DNA of 64,000 nt from JBEBVQ01 sp037190845 (GCA_037190845.1 JBBCJI010000008.1:51860-115859); one strand, 5' to 3'. Counted from the first letter of the stretch, positions 42,330 to 52,174 are shown. Translations and numbers: made by a program. The notes: generated by a model not told the origin, from the letters alone.

Positions 42330-45269
42330 CTATTGCTTTTTAATCCATTCATTACGCACCGGACGTCCCTGTGTATCCGTTATCCGCAACAGGTATAATC
42401 CTGCGGCATAATCACCCAGATTGATATACCGCGCATCCTGTACACGCTGCAATATCCGGCCGTCTGATCCGAACAACAGCACGTCCACCGGCGCCGGAGA
42501 TGCGATGTACACCATGCCCTCAGACGGATTCGGGTATACCCGGATACCGGTGTATGACAACATATCCACTTCATTTACCCTGGGAAGATCCGTAAACGGA
42601 GATACACCCACGCAACCATTCGTATCTGTAACTGCTACACGGTAACTACCGCCAGATGAAGGCTTATACGTCGAATCCGTAGCTCCGTCTATTCCCCGAT
42701 CCACGGTGTGCCATTGATAGGATACGTAGCCGGAGGGTGCATGCAGCGCTTCGCCGTCCCAGGTAATTACTACAACCGGAAGATCATGCACTGTAACCGA
42801 TACCTCGTTCGTGCTGTCTTCGCAAGAGGCAATACCGGCACGTCCGACGATCACCTTGTAACTGCCACTTTCAGATATCTCAAGAAAATAAGCCGTAGCA
42901 AGAGATACCGTATGATCATCACGCTTCCATACATACGTCAGTCCCGTATCCGGTGTCGAAACCTCAAATATGATACGCCCCCCGTCACAGAATGAAGTAT
43001 CATTATGCTCCAGCGATACTACCGGACGGGTATGTACCCGGATATCTATTGCCTGCGTACTGTCTGAACAACCGCTGACCTGATCTGTGGCTATTACTTT
43101 ATAGCTGCCCGTCGCATATACTGCATAGCGGTTGCCGGTCGCCGTAATTATCCCGCCATTTTTCCATTCATAATCATAGCCACTACCGGAGGCGATCAGC
43201 ACGGCACTGTCTCCGGAACATATATCCGTAATACCGCCTGCTGCTGTGATCCGGGTCACAGGCAAAGGATTGACCATGACCTGGCGTGTTGCCGTATTCT
43301 TACAGCCGGTTGCCGTATGGGTTCCTTCTACCGTATAGGTAGTTGTTGATCCGGGGAATACTTTTACAGTCGCGGTATTACCCACAGATGGCATCCATAT
43401 ATACGTATCCGCACCGCTCGCGGTAAGCGTTACACTATCTCCTGCACAAATTTCAGCCGTTGCCGGAGCTATGTCCACAACAGGGCGGTTGTTGACTATC
43501 ACCTGCCGGATCGCCGTATCTGAGCAGCCCAGACTCGTACCCGTTACCGTATATGTTGTCGTAGCAGACGGGCTTACCGTTGCCGATGCATTGCTCCCGC
43601 CAGACGGAGACCAGCTATATGTCGTAGCGCCACTCGCAGCCAGCGTCACACTTTCACCTGCACATATACTCACCGTTGCCGGGTTGATGCTTACGTTCGG
43701 CAATACATTCACCGTGATTACGGTATCTCTTGGCGAGAAGCTGCTGTCGCCATTGTTATCCACTGCCCATACACGCAGTGCACCACCGGTTGCGCTGCTG
43801 TTGAATGATACCACATTCGAAGGAGCTGTTGTAGATGCCGTATAAGTGGCGCCACTTCCTGTATAATGCCAATGATAGGCTACCGCATTTGTTACAGACG
43901 GTACGGTGTATGTTACTGTCTGCTGACCCTGGCATACCGGCGAGGGCGCCGCAGTATACGGGTCAGGCCTTGCAGGCCCGGTTGTTGACGTATTTACTGT
44001 GATCGTATGGCAATAAGCCGATGGGCCGGACTGGTCGCCCTGATTGACAAACAGATTAACAGTATAAGTACCCGGCGCAGCAAATGTATGCTGATAAGAG
44101 GCATCATAATATTTTGTTTGGGAACCCGTTAAAGGGAGGAGACGTAATGTGTACAGCCGGTTACCTTTCCATTCAGACATGGCGGCATACAACGTATCGC
44201 GATACACAAACGGTGAAACGCCAGCCACACCATCTGCGGTAAAGCCCAGCCCGCTTACAGAACGTGTAGTTGCAGACGGAGTGTTCTTAATACTTCCGTT
44301 AAAATCCAGCATATGTATTGTGGGTGCAGACCCCATGACGTATCCGAACACCTCATTATCACACCCGGCAACTACGAGCACAGAACGCACATATGACGGC
44401 GATCCGGGGACCGTCACGGATACTGCGGCCGGGCTATTATTCTTAAGATCCGTACCAAACTCAATACGCCGGAAGTTTATCGCCGCAATCACACCATTTG
44501 AAGAGAAGGCAAACCATTCTCCGTTTTCCTGGTACAAAGAAAAATACTTGGCAATACCGTTCCCCAGTACATGCTTTACCAGATTGGTGGATGGCGTCAG
44601 GGCAGCAAGCGAAGTACCCAGATCCAAACGTGCAAATTGTCCTCCACCACCTATAAAGGCAAGCCATTCTCCATTATATTTCTTTATGGTCAGCTGATCC
44701 GTAACATCAAATCCTACAGCCCCCCCTGAACCGTCTACCAGCGGGATTTTTTCTATGGTCGGGTTGAGGTCAGTCAACCCGGTAGCCCCCATCGTCAGCT
44801 TATAAAATGTATTCTGCCCTCCATGCGCTACAAAAATGTACCATCGTGCATTTGTGGAATCATACACCACATCTATTGCTTTCGTTTGGTTGGAGGTAAT
44901 TGTAGTTACCTGCGGGGTAAGCGGTGTTGTCGTAGGGACACTTCTCGGATCTGCACCATAAGATGCACGGGTAATGGTACCGCTGGTTGCCAGTATGGTA
45001 AATGAATACCAGTTCGTACCGTCAAAAACCATCTTTACCTGATTGGGAAGGGTTCCGGCTCCCGCCACATTGGTAGCGGCAGGCGTATAGGATACCGGAT
45101 CTACATTCACGGGGGCGCCACCGACACTCCAGTTATAGGTATGCCCGGATATCGTGCTCGAAAAGGTAACCGGTGCACCTGCCGGAGCAATCGCCGGACC
45201 GGAAATCTGAGCATTGCCGGCAAAAGCGTAAAACAATAACAAAAACAGACAGTGTACTTGTTTTCTCAT
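42330..45269 (-). CDS. Giant secreted Ig-repeat protein with T9SS type A domain, paralogue 3
   Basis: From 45269 the 979-residue protein starts with a signal peptide (HCLFLLLFYAFAGNAQ); the longer form to 45407 has no signal. It shares with paralogue 2 the N-terminal module (MVFDGTNWYSFTILATSG, FGTDLKNNSPAAVSV), the PKD-like part and the final Ig-like units (DSAVLIASGSGYDYEW). It also shares a type A sorting domain (IRVYPNPSEGMVYIASP ... VRNEWIKKQ). It lacks the three amplified 78-residue units. Export by T9SS to the surface is expected. Confidence 0.87.
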   Translation of the reverse strand: MRKQVHCLFLLLFYAFAGNAQISGPAIAPAGAPVTFSSTISGHTYNWSVGGAPVNVDPVSYTPAATNVAGAGTLPNQVKMVFDGTNWYSFTILATSGTITRASYGADPRSVPTTTPLTPQVTTITSNQTKAIDVVYDSTNARWYIFVAHGGQNTFYKLTMGATGLTDLNPTIEKIPLVDGSGGAVGFDVTDQLTIKKYNGEWLAFIGGGGQFARLDLGTSLAALTPSTNLVKHVLGNGIAKYFSLYQENGEWFAFSSNGVIAAINFRRIEFGTDLKNNSPAAVSVTVPGSPSYVRSVLVVAGCDNEVFGYVMGSAPTIHMLDFNGSIKNTPSATTRSVSGLGFTADGVAGVSPFVYRDTLYAAMSEWKGNRLYTLRLLPLTGSQTKYYDASYQHTFAAPGTYTVNLFVNQGDQSGPSAYCHTITVNTSTTGPARPDPYTAAPSPVCQGQQTVTYTVPSVTNAVAYHWHYTGSGATYTASTTAPSNVVSFNSSATGGALRVWAVDNNGDSSFSPRDTVITVNVLPNVSINPATVSICAGESVTLAASGATTYSWSPSGGSNASATVSPSATTTYTVTGTSLGCSDTAIRQVIVNNRPVVDIAPATAEICAGDSVTLTASGADTYIWMPSVGNTATVKVFPGSTTTYTVEGTHTATGCKNTATRQVMVNPLPVTRITAAGGITDICSGDSAVLIASGSGYDYEWKNGGIITATGNRYAVYATGSYKVIATDQVSGCSDSTQAIDIRVHTRPVVSLEHNDTSFCDGGRIIFEVSTPDTGLTYVWKRDDHTVSLATAYFLEISESGSYKVIVGRAGIASCEDSTNEVSVTVHDLPVVVITWDGEALHAPSGYVSYQWHTVDRGIDGATDSTYKPSSGGSYRVAVTDTNGCVGVSPFTDLPRVNEVDMLSYTGIRVYPNPSEGMVYIASPAPVDVLLFGSDGRILQRVQDARYINLGDYAAGLYLLRITDTQGRPVRNEWIKKQ

Positions 45270-45304
45270 AGATAAACATTTAATATCTTGAGCATGAAAC
45301 GAAT

Positions 45305-45327
45305 CAAACGAAAATAACCGGCTACAG
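45305..45327 (-). promoter_or_regulatory. Conserved upstream block of paralogue 3
   Basis: This is the partner of the block at 42184-42206, differing by one base (ataaccgg for atacccgg). It lies 36 bases before the gene start. Conservation between otherwise diverged upstream regions suggests a shared promoter or regulator site. Confidence 0.5.
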
Positions 45328-45482
45328 TATATAATTGTCCTGCATTTTATATTCGGCAGCTTCTGTTTACGGATTGCATATATTACTTTACGGGGTGCAT
45401 GATCCATAACATGGATGCTTTATGGTTTTGAAATTTACCGGAATAAGCCGCTAATTTTATGGGGCATACATCTAAATTCCAT

Positions 45483-48263
45483 ATGAAAATCTTTATCCTG
45501 TTACTGCTTATATCCATGTCCTTTCTACCCGGTTATACGCCTGCCCAGGAACTTTATTTCAGACATTATACCATAAATGACGGGTTGTTGAGCAATGAAG
45601 TGCACAGCATCAGGGAAGATTCATCAGGGCTGCTCTGGCTGGCTACCGATCGCGGCCTTATGCAATACGACGGTTATTCATTCCGCGAATTGCCCGTTGC
45701 CGGCACACATGCCATATATCCCTGGTTTGGCATTAAAAGAGATCCCTACAACAGTACCATTTACTTTACAGGATTTAACGGGGATGTTGCCTTATATAAA
45801 AACGGGCTGCTGACACTGCACCCCGACAACAACATGCTAAAAAAAATACCCATTGCGACAGGTATTACTTCATTTTCCGCAAAAAGGGACAGCCTCTGGT
45901 TTAGTTTCGATAACGAAAATGACATCATGTTATACACACCTGATGGAAACATTTTCCGGGAAAGTCATCCGGATGGTCTGCATTATAACCAGCAGCACAA
46001 TTATATGTATCTGATCAACCCGGGCAAAGCCAGTAACACAATCCCTGTATTTGTTACATGGCAAAATCAGCGACAAACCCGGGACAGTATAATACTTCCT
46101 CCAACACGTACACTTAACTTTCTGCACCACGAACAGATGGACAGTTTCGATCTGTTGATTGCCGGCATTCAGATATTATGCTATAAGGACGGAAAAAGAC
46201 AATGGCACAAATCATTCCCGAGCGATATTCTGTCTTTTCACATGCTGGATGAAACGCATGTCCTGATCGGCTTACGAAATCATGGTGTAAGTCTCTATGA
46301 ATTTAAATCCGGGATACTGACGGGGCCATATTATACCTGGCTGCGCGATTTGTCCGTGACCAACATTTACCGGGACATCCAGAACGGGTTTTGGTTTACG
46401 ACGATTGAAAACGGTGTGTTTTACACGCACCCCACTCAGGCCGTTTACTGGCCTGGCAGAGGAAAAATAAATTCTATCTCTTCCAGGGGCGGGAAAACAT
46501 ATGCAGTATATAGTTCGGGCCAGATACGTGTATTCCGGGACAAGGGTATGGTGCAGGGCATACATGCGCCAATGGAGGCAGATGCAACACATGAACATCA
46601 TTTGTTCAATAAAACAAATTACCAGGTAAAACGCATAGATACAGGTTTAAATGAAAAACTCCCGTCACTTCCGGAAACCGGTCCGGGAAGAAACATAAAC
46701 ATAACCTGTATGCAACATGATGAACGCGGCGGTATCTGGATAGGATCATATCAGGGGCTTAAGTATTACCGGAACGGGATACTGACGGATTTCTCTTCCC
46801 GGCATCCCGGATTTTCCCGTCGCATCACCGGGCTGGGGTTTCTTTCCGGAAAATATCTTGCCGTAGCGACGCTCGGCGATGGGCTTATCCTTATCAAAGA
46901 CAGTATCCTGCATTCCATGCACTCCGAAAATGGCCTCCCCGCAACTATTATCAACGACATGGATATTCACCGGGACACTATCTGGCTTGGCACAAACAAA
47001 GGTATCAGCAGAATAATATTCCTGAATGACAGTTTCAGGGTATGGCATTACGGCAGTGCATACGGACTACCGACACTGGGTATCAACAAGCTTGCCGTAT
47101 CGGAGAAATGGATCTATTTTGACTGGGTGAGCAATATTGTAGCCATAGAGAAAAACAAGCTGCAAAATCTGTATCCTTCCACCCCGCCCCTGATAAAATC
47201 AATCCTTGTCAATGAGTCCGACACGATCTCCCTGCCAGCCATATTACGTTATAATCAGAACACTATAAAAATCAACTATAACAGTATTAACCTGGCCAAT
47301 GGCCCCGGCCAGATATACCGTTACCGGCTGGACGGATTCGACAATACATGGCGCACCACAACAGAACGCCAGGTAGTATTTGCCAATCTTCCTCCCGGAT
47401 CCTTTACATTCACTGTTGAAGTAGCTGACGGCCAGGGCATATTTATACCTCAGGCGGCAACGTTTTCCTTCACCATCCGTCCTGCATTCTGGCAGCAATG
47501 GTGGTTTCCATATGCTGTCGGGATGCTGGTACTGCTCATCGCTTTCATTATGTTTACCAATCACCTGAAAGCAGTCAAAAATAAAAACCAGCTATTGCTT
47601 TCCCTTGCCGAAAATCAGCAAAAAGCGCTGGTACAACTAATCAATCCACATTTCATCTTTAACGTACTCAATTCCTTCTCCTCAGCCGTTGCTACAGAGA
47701 ACAAAATGAATGCGCTCACCATTATCAGCCGGTTTACCCGACTCATACGCATGTCTATCGAACTTGCCAGAAAGAAGAATGTAATGCTACGCGATGAAAT
47801 TGATCTGCTTGAAAAATACTTAGAGCTCGAGCATATACGTTTCCCTGATAAATTTACATACACAATTGACATAGATCCGGCAATAGATCCCGGCAATACG
47901 GAAATACCCGGCATGCTGATACAACCGTTTGTAGAAAATGCCATCAATCACGGCATCATGCATCTCTTCGGTAAAATGGGGCACATTGTAATATCTTTTG
48001 ATCTGCAACAATCCCTGATCCTGTGTACAGTTGAGGATAATGGCGTTGGGAGAGCGCTATCCGGACAAATAAATGCACATAAAGAGATCGGGCACGAATC
48101 AACCGGCATCCCCGTTACGCTGCAAAGGCTCCTGCTGCTGCATGAAGAGAAGCAAAAAAAGTATATTTACATTGTTACCGATAAAAAAGATGACGAAGGC
48201 AAACCTGCCGGTACAAAAGTTATTTTTTCTATCCCCTATACCCTAAAAGAACATCGTAAATGA
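45483..48263 (+). CDS. Propeller-type sensor kinase of the LytS class
   Basis: From 45483 the 926-residue protein has a signal peptide (IFILLLLISMSFLPGYTPAQ). Two-component-regulator propeller repeats follow (SIREDSSGLLWLATDRGLMQ, DERGGIWIGSYQGLKYYRNG) and a Y_Y_Y domain (YRYRLDGFDNTWRTT). A transmembrane helix (WFPYAVGMLVLLIAFIMF) comes before a LytS-type kinase domain: LINPHFIFNVLNSFS with H723, and an ATPase part with PFVENAINHG and VEDNGVGRAL. It overlaps the LytTR regulator gene by ATGA. In Bacteroidota such propeller kinases often sense extracellular polymers, but no polysaccharide locus is adjacent. Confidence 0.92.
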   Translation: MKIFILLLLISMSFLPGYTPAQELYFRHYTINDGLLSNEVHSIREDSSGLLWLATDRGLMQYDGYSFRELPVAGTHAIYPWFGIKRDPYNSTIYFTGFNGDVALYKNGLLTLHPDNNMLKKIPIATGITSFSAKRDSLWFSFDNENDIMLYTPDGNIFRESHPDGLHYNQQHNYMYLINPGKASNTIPVFVTWQNQRQTRDSIILPPTRTLNFLHHEQMDSFDLLIAGIQILCYKDGKRQWHKSFPSDILSFHMLDETHVLIGLRNHGVSLYEFKSGILTGPYYTWLRDLSVTNIYRDIQNGFWFTTIENGVFYTHPTQAVYWPGRGKINSISSRGGKTYAVYSSGQIRVFRDKGMVQGIHAPMEADATHEHHLFNKTNYQVKRIDTGLNEKLPSLPETGPGRNINITCMQHDERGGIWIGSYQGLKYYRNGILTDFSSRHPGFSRRITGLGFLSGKYLAVATLGDGLILIKDSILHSMHSENGLPATIINDMDIHRDTIWLGTNKGISRIIFLNDSFRVWHYGSAYGLPTLGINKLAVSEKWIYFDWVSNIVAIEKNKLQNLYPSTPPLIKSILVNESDTISLPAILRYNQNTIKINYNSINLANGPGQIYRYRLDGFDNTWRTTTERQVVFANLPPGSFTFTVEVADGQGIFIPQAATFSFTIRPAFWQQWWFPYAVGMLVLLIAFIMFTNHLKAVKNKNQLLLSLAENQQKALVQLINPHFIFNVLNSFSSAVATENKMNALTIISRFTRLIRMSIELARKKNVMLRDEIDLLEKYLELEHIRFPDKFTYTIDIDPAIDPGNTEIPGMLIQPFVENAINHGIMHLFGKMGHIVISFDLQQSLILCTVEDNGVGRALSGQINAHKEIGHESTGIPVTLQRLLLLHEEKQKKYIYIVTDKKDDEGKPAGTKVIFSIPYTLKEHRK

Positions 48264-48985
48264 TCAGAACTATAATCGCAGATGATGAAAGCGCTTCCAT
48301 AACTTTTATCAAAACCCTGGCAAAGGACCTGGCCAAAGACCTGGAGATCATCGGCACCGCCACAAACGGATTTGAAGCTTTACAACTGATTACAGAAAAA
48401 AAACCGGAACTTGTATTTCTTGATATTGATATGCCGGGCATGAGCGGTATGGAAATTCTTAAGAAAATTCCCCAGCGGGATTTTGAGGTCATTTTTACTA
48501 CAGGGCACTCCAAATATGCATTGCAGGCTATAAAAATGCATGCGGCAGATTATCTGCTCAAGTCTATTGACCCAGCCGAATTTGTGCTGGCAGTAGCCCA
48601 TGTACGAGAGAAACTTCTTCATAAAAAACAAACAAAGGACGTAAAGCCAGGTGTGTCTTTTGTCCAGTTTCCCACCAAAAAAGGATTTATTTACCTGGAA
48701 AAGGATAACATAGAATATGCCAGCGGACTGGGTAGTTATTCCCATATCCACCTCACAAATAAAGAGCAGGTTGTCGTGATCAAAAGTGTCGGACGACTGA
48801 AAGATAAACTACCGGATGAAAAATTTTTCCGTTGTCATAATTCCCATATCATCAACCTGGATTATGTTTCGGAATTTATCCGGCAGGATATATATTATGT
48901 AGTTATGAAAAGTAATGCACAGGTTGAAGTCTCCCGCCGTCTGAAAGACGACCTGCTGCGGGAATTATCGTTGCGTTCCTATTAG
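48260..48985 (+). CDS. LytTR-family response regulator
   Basis: This 241-residue regulator has a receiver domain with acceptor D55 (LVFLDIDMPGMSG). A LytTR DNA-binding domain follows from about residue 135 (IEYASGLGSYSHIHLTNK ... FFRCHNSHIINLDYVSEF). It is translationally coupled to the propeller kinase (ATGA overlap), so the two form one system. Targets are unknown; LytTR sites are usually imperfect direct repeats, and none was identified here. Confidence 0.93.
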   Translation: MIRTIIADDESASITFIKTLAKDLAKDLEIIGTATNGFEALQLITEKKPELVFLDIDMPGMSGMEILKKIPQRDFEVIFTTGHSKYALQAIKMHAADYLLKSIDPAEFVLAVAHVREKLLHKKQTKDVKPGVSFVQFPTKKGFIYLEKDNIEYASGLGSYSHIHLTNKEQVVVIKSVGRLKDKLPDEKFFRCHNSHIINLDYVSEFIRQDIYYVVMKSNAQVEVSRRLKDDLLRELSLRSY

Positions 48986-49058
48986 CAAAACGGCCACAAA
49001 AGGCAATATATTATGTCATATATTTACCGCTGCAAACATACCGGCAGGCGTATCGTTT

Positions 49059-49709
49059 ATGACATTAACTAAAAAAATCCGGATTGTTATTGCGGACGAC
49101 CATCATATCATGCTGGATGGGTTGGCCGCATTGCTGCGTGCGCAGGATTATCTTGAAATAGCCGGTACATATAACGAAGGTCAGCATTTGCTGGATGAGC
49201 TCGCGGATAAACAGCCGGACATTGCCCTGGTGGATGTCAGCATGCCTCAGATCAGCGGACCGGAACTTGCAGCCCGCATCCGGAAGTTACATCCCGCCAC
49301 AGGTGTCATTACACTATCCATGCATGACGACACCACCTATATACGGGCTATGCTTGAAGCAGGAGCCACAGGCTATGTGCTCAAAACAGCCAACAACCAG
49401 CAATTGCTCGAAGCCATCCAAACCGTATACCAGGGTAAGCTGTATTTTTCCCCCGAAATTTCGGGAAAGATCGCTACACTGCTAAGAGAGCAGCAGGAAG
49501 GTGGCCGGGCAAACCCACCCCGCCTTACAGACCGCGAAATCGAAATACTCCGGCTCATAGCAGCAGAGTACAACAATGCCCAGATCGCTTCCCGACTGTT
49601 CATCAGCGAACGTACCGTAGAAACACACCGGAAAAATATGATGCGGAAAACCAACAACAAAACGATTGTTGGGCTGCTTAAATATGCCATGGAAAATCAC
49701 CTGATCTAA
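49059..49709 (+). CDS. NarL/FixJ-family response regulator, no adjacent kinase of its class
   Basis: This 216-residue regulator has a receiver domain with D59 (IALVDVSMP) and a LuxR HTH: LTDREIEILRLIAAEYNNAQ, then FISERTVETHRKNMM. It follows the LytS/LytTR pair by 73 bases. A LytS-type kinase already has its LytTR partner, and NarL regulators normally pair with HisKA_3 kinases. It could therefore serve the orphan kinase at 31622-33403, or the propeller kinase could have two outputs. Neither is shown by sequence. Confidence 0.9.
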   Translation: MTLTKKIRIVIADDHHIMLDGLAALLRAQDYLEIAGTYNEGQHLLDELADKQPDIALVDVSMPQISGPELAARIRKLHPATGVITLSMHDDTTYIRAMLEAGATGYVLKTANNQQLLEAIQTVYQGKLYFSPEISGKIATLLREQQEGGRANPPRLTDREIEILRLIAAEYNNAQIASRLFISERTVETHRKNMMRKTNNKTIVGLLKYAMENHLI

Positions 49710-49895
49710 GGTATAGATACAGGTATATATACCTCCTTCCCGCCGTATAAATACGCTTACTAAATACCACATTTGGGGTATTCCAAATATACATCCGGGC
49801 TTTTACCTTTGCATCATGTGCAGACTCATGTAGTGAGCATTGAAACTATTCATTACACAGATCAACACAATTGATAACTCCAAACCAACAATTTT

Positions 49896-50687
49896 ATGAA
49901 AAAACAAATCCTCTTTTTAAGCGCCATTGCACTATTGGCATTTAATTCCTCCTGCAATAAGGATGACAATAACCCGAACCCCAACCCCAACCCCACTAAT
50001 CCGAATCCCACTAATCCGACTACATCAACCCCCAAACCTACTACACCTGTTATCAATGGGGTAAGCGGTACACTGGTCAGCGTTATTATGGAATACTCCT
50101 ATACGAACCCATATGTATCTACGCCTGTAACAATGCAATATGATGTGGCTGTTGCTGCGTTCCCGGCTGCCAACGGATCCGACCTGCTACCCGCCGGTAC
50201 CGTTTCCGTCAACTCACATGAGCTTGAAAAAGCGGACAACAATGCTTACTATGTAGTGGCTGTGCCCGGTACTACGCCTTCCAGCCTGGACTTTTCCGGC
50301 GGTTCATCCAATTGGAGCATAGGCGGTGCGGGCAGCATTTCTGCATTTACGTATAATCATGACGTAAGTTTCCCGGACTATACCGGTACACTTCCGTCGT
50401 CTGTTTCAAAATCCAGCGGCGTTACGATTGATCTGGACGGTGTAAGCAATGCAGATTCCGTGTATCTGGTTATTGCAGCCGGCAATCAATTCATACAGAC
50501 GGCTGTTGGTGGAGATGCTACCAGCATTTCATTCACTGCTGCGGAAATGCAGAATCTGCCTGTAGTATCGGATAATTCAGCGCTGATACAGGTTGTTCCC
50601 TTCCGCATTACATTAGAAACGCATAACGGCAACCAATATGCCTATATAAAACAAAGAGCCGCTATCAGCGCCATAAATATTGATTAA
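49896..50687 (+). CDS. Hypothetical lipoprotein with Asn-Pro linker
   Basis: The 263-residue product has a lipoprotein signal (LFLSAIALLAFNSSCNKDD). A low-complexity Asn-Pro/Thr linker of about 30 residues follows, then a beta-rich domain of about 210 residues (ISFTAAEMQNLPVVSDNSAL, RITLETHNGNQYAYIKQRA). I do not recognise the domain. TACCTTTG at 49804-49811 is a possible -7 box. A terminator and a TGTGAC palindrome follow, so it appears to be a single-gene unit. Confidence 0.7.
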   Translation: MKKQILFLSAIALLAFNSSCNKDDNNPNPNPNPTNPNPTNPTTSTPKPTTPVINGVSGTLVSVIMEYSYTNPYVSTPVTMQYDVAVAAFPAANGSDLLPAGTVSVNSHELEKADNNAYYVVAVPGTTPSSLDFSGGSSNWSIGGAGSISAFTYNHDVSFPDYTGTLPSSVSKSSGVTIDLDGVSNADSVYLVIAAGNQFIQTAVGGDATSISFTAAEMQNLPVVSDNSALIQVVPFRITLETHNGNQYAYIKQRAAISAINID

Positions 50688-50749
50688 GATTTTACCCCCT
50701 CCTTTGCTCACCGGTGTTTTCTATATATATCGTTGAGGATGGATTTATC

Positions 50750-50781
50750 AGCAGCGGACCATTCCTGGTCTGCTGTTTTTT
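50750..50781 (+). terminator. Rho-independent terminator
   Basis: An AGCAG(cg)GACCA / TGGTCTGCT stem with a 4-base loop and a 2-base bulge is followed by a run of seven or more T. It lies 62 bases after the lipoprotein stop. Confidence 0.8.
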
Positions 50782-50793
50782 TATTCTTCATTT

Positions 50794-50845
50794 AATGTGA
50801 CAAATGTGTTGAATGTGGAAAATGTGAAAACACATTTGTCACATT
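50794..50845. repeat. TGTGAC-family palindrome, copy D
   Basis: Perfect 15-base arms AATGTGACAAATGTG (50794-50808) and CACATTTGTCACATT (50831-50845). It fills the gap between convergent genes and comes within 17 bases of the ribonuclease Z stop. Its core pairs differ from those of copies A and C while the stem is kept. Confidence 0.7.
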
Positions 50846-50861
50846 CAATACATCTAACACA

Positions 50862-51764
50862 TCATATCTCATAGCTTATCCCCTCTTCCGCAATCTGCAC
50901 ATTGGGAAAAACCATAGCCGCTTCCTCCCGGAACGGAGATAATTCCTTGTATTTTGAAGAAAAATGACCCAGCAGTAATTGCTTCACACCTGCCATATCT
51001 GCCAGCAGGGCAGCCTGTTTTGCCGTACTGTGATACCGCAGAGCTGCTTTCTCAGCGTCTGCATCCAGATAAGTAGCTTCATGATACAGCATATCCACAC
51101 CCGTTATATGCTGCAGAAATGACTTTGTAAACAGCGTATCCGCACAATAGGCATAACGACGCGGAGGCGGGCCGTCTGTCGTTACCCACTCATTCTTTAC
51201 CGGTAGTCCGCCGGGAGACTCATAATCGTCACCCTGTTTCAGTCGTTCATAAAATGCCGGAGGAATATCATATTTCCGGCAGGCCTCCGGCAACAGTTTC
51301 CGGCCGCTGGTCTTAAGCGTCACCACAAAGCCATGACAGGCAATGCGGTGCTCCACCGGGAAACAGGCTACTGAAAAAGCAGGCGTATCCACCAGCAGGG
51401 TGGCCTCTTCCGGTAACGGATGAAAATGAAAAGGAAAACCAAGCGTCGTATCTGCTACACCAAGGATCTGCCGGATGATGGACTCCAGAGCGGCAGGACC
51501 AAAAACATGCAGCGGGGCAATACGTCCGAGCAAATTCATGCTGTTGATAAGACCCGGCAGGCCAAAATAATGATCGCCATGTAAATGACTAATGAAAATA
51601 TACTCCAGATTACGCCATTTCACACCATAACGCTGCATCTGCACCTGTGCGCCTTCACCGCAGTCGAGCATCACATCCACTCCATAAAGTGAAACAATCT
51701 GACAACTGGGATACCTTCCATATGCAGGTAGCGCTGAATTATTCCCGAGTATCGTTATCTTCAT
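50862..51764 (-). CDS. rnz: Ribonuclease Z, tRNA 3' processing endonuclease
   Basis: RNase Z cuts the 3' trailer of precursor tRNAs. The 300-residue length fits the short form. The metallo-beta-lactamase motif is HLHGDH (60-65) in FISHLHGDHYFGLPG. Other ligands lie in VEHRIACHGFV (second His motif), YCADT (Asp) and GHFSSKYKE (last His). The flexible-arm region around PPAFYERLKQG is also present. It is cytoplasmic. A STAS gene lies 35 bases upstream on the same strand, so the two may be co-transcribed. Confidence 0.95.
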   Translation of the reverse strand: MKITILGNNSALPAYGRYPSCQIVSLYGVDVMLDCGEGAQVQMQRYGVKWRNLEYIFISHLHGDHYFGLPGLINSMNLLGRIAPLHVFGPAALESIIRQILGVADTTLGFPFHFHPLPEEATLLVDTPAFSVACFPVEHRIACHGFVVTLKTSGRKLLPEACRKYDIPPAFYERLKQGDDYESPGGLPVKNEWVTTDGPPPRRYAYCADTLFTKSFLQHITGVDMLYHEATYLDADAEKAALRYHSTAKQAALLADMAGVKQLLLGHFSSKYKELSPFREEAAMVFPNVQIAEEGISYEI

Positions 51765-51799
51765 AATAGATTAGATATAAAATATTTAGACCCGCAAAA

Positions 51800-52174
51800 T
51801 TATTCCTCATTAAAAAGGTCCCGCTCAAGTATCTCCATGCTGATGATGTCTGCTGCTTCCGCTATAGTAGGTGTAATATTAAGCGTTTGCGGTAATTCAT
51901 GATCATTTACCCGGTCATTCACATGCCCGGAAATACCTGTAAATACAAGCGATTGTCCATTATTATAACAATATTCATGTAAATCGGCCAGGACCGGGAA
52001 TGCCGATACGTCTGCATCGCGGCAATACGACAGGTCAATAATGAAGTGATTGCTGCCATTTCCGGACAATTCACGGCATTTTTCCGTAAGCGCCGCTGCC
52101 AAATTAGCATCCAGCATATCCGAAACGGGTGTTATAGTAGTATAAACAGGTTTGGTATCAATTTTGAATTCCAT
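51800..52174 (-). CDS. STAS-domain protein (anti-sigma antagonist-like)
   Basis: The 124-residue protein is one STAS domain: LAAALTEKCRELSGNGSNHF, then FIIDLSYCRDADVSAFPVLA and LVFTGISGHVNDRV. Family members bind anti-sigma kinases (SpoIIAA/RsbV type) or act as phosphorylation switches. The usual DSSG loop reads DADVSAF, with S as a possible phosphosite. No anti-sigma kinase is nearby. In several Bacteroidota a STAS gene precedes rnz; the reason is unknown to me. Confidence 0.8.
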   Translation of the reverse strand: MEFKIDTKPVYTTITPVSDMLDANLAAALTEKCRELSGNGSNHFIIDLSYCRDADVSAFPVLADLHEYCYNNGQSLVFTGISGHVNDRVNDHELPQTLNITPTIAEAADIISMEILERDLFNEE

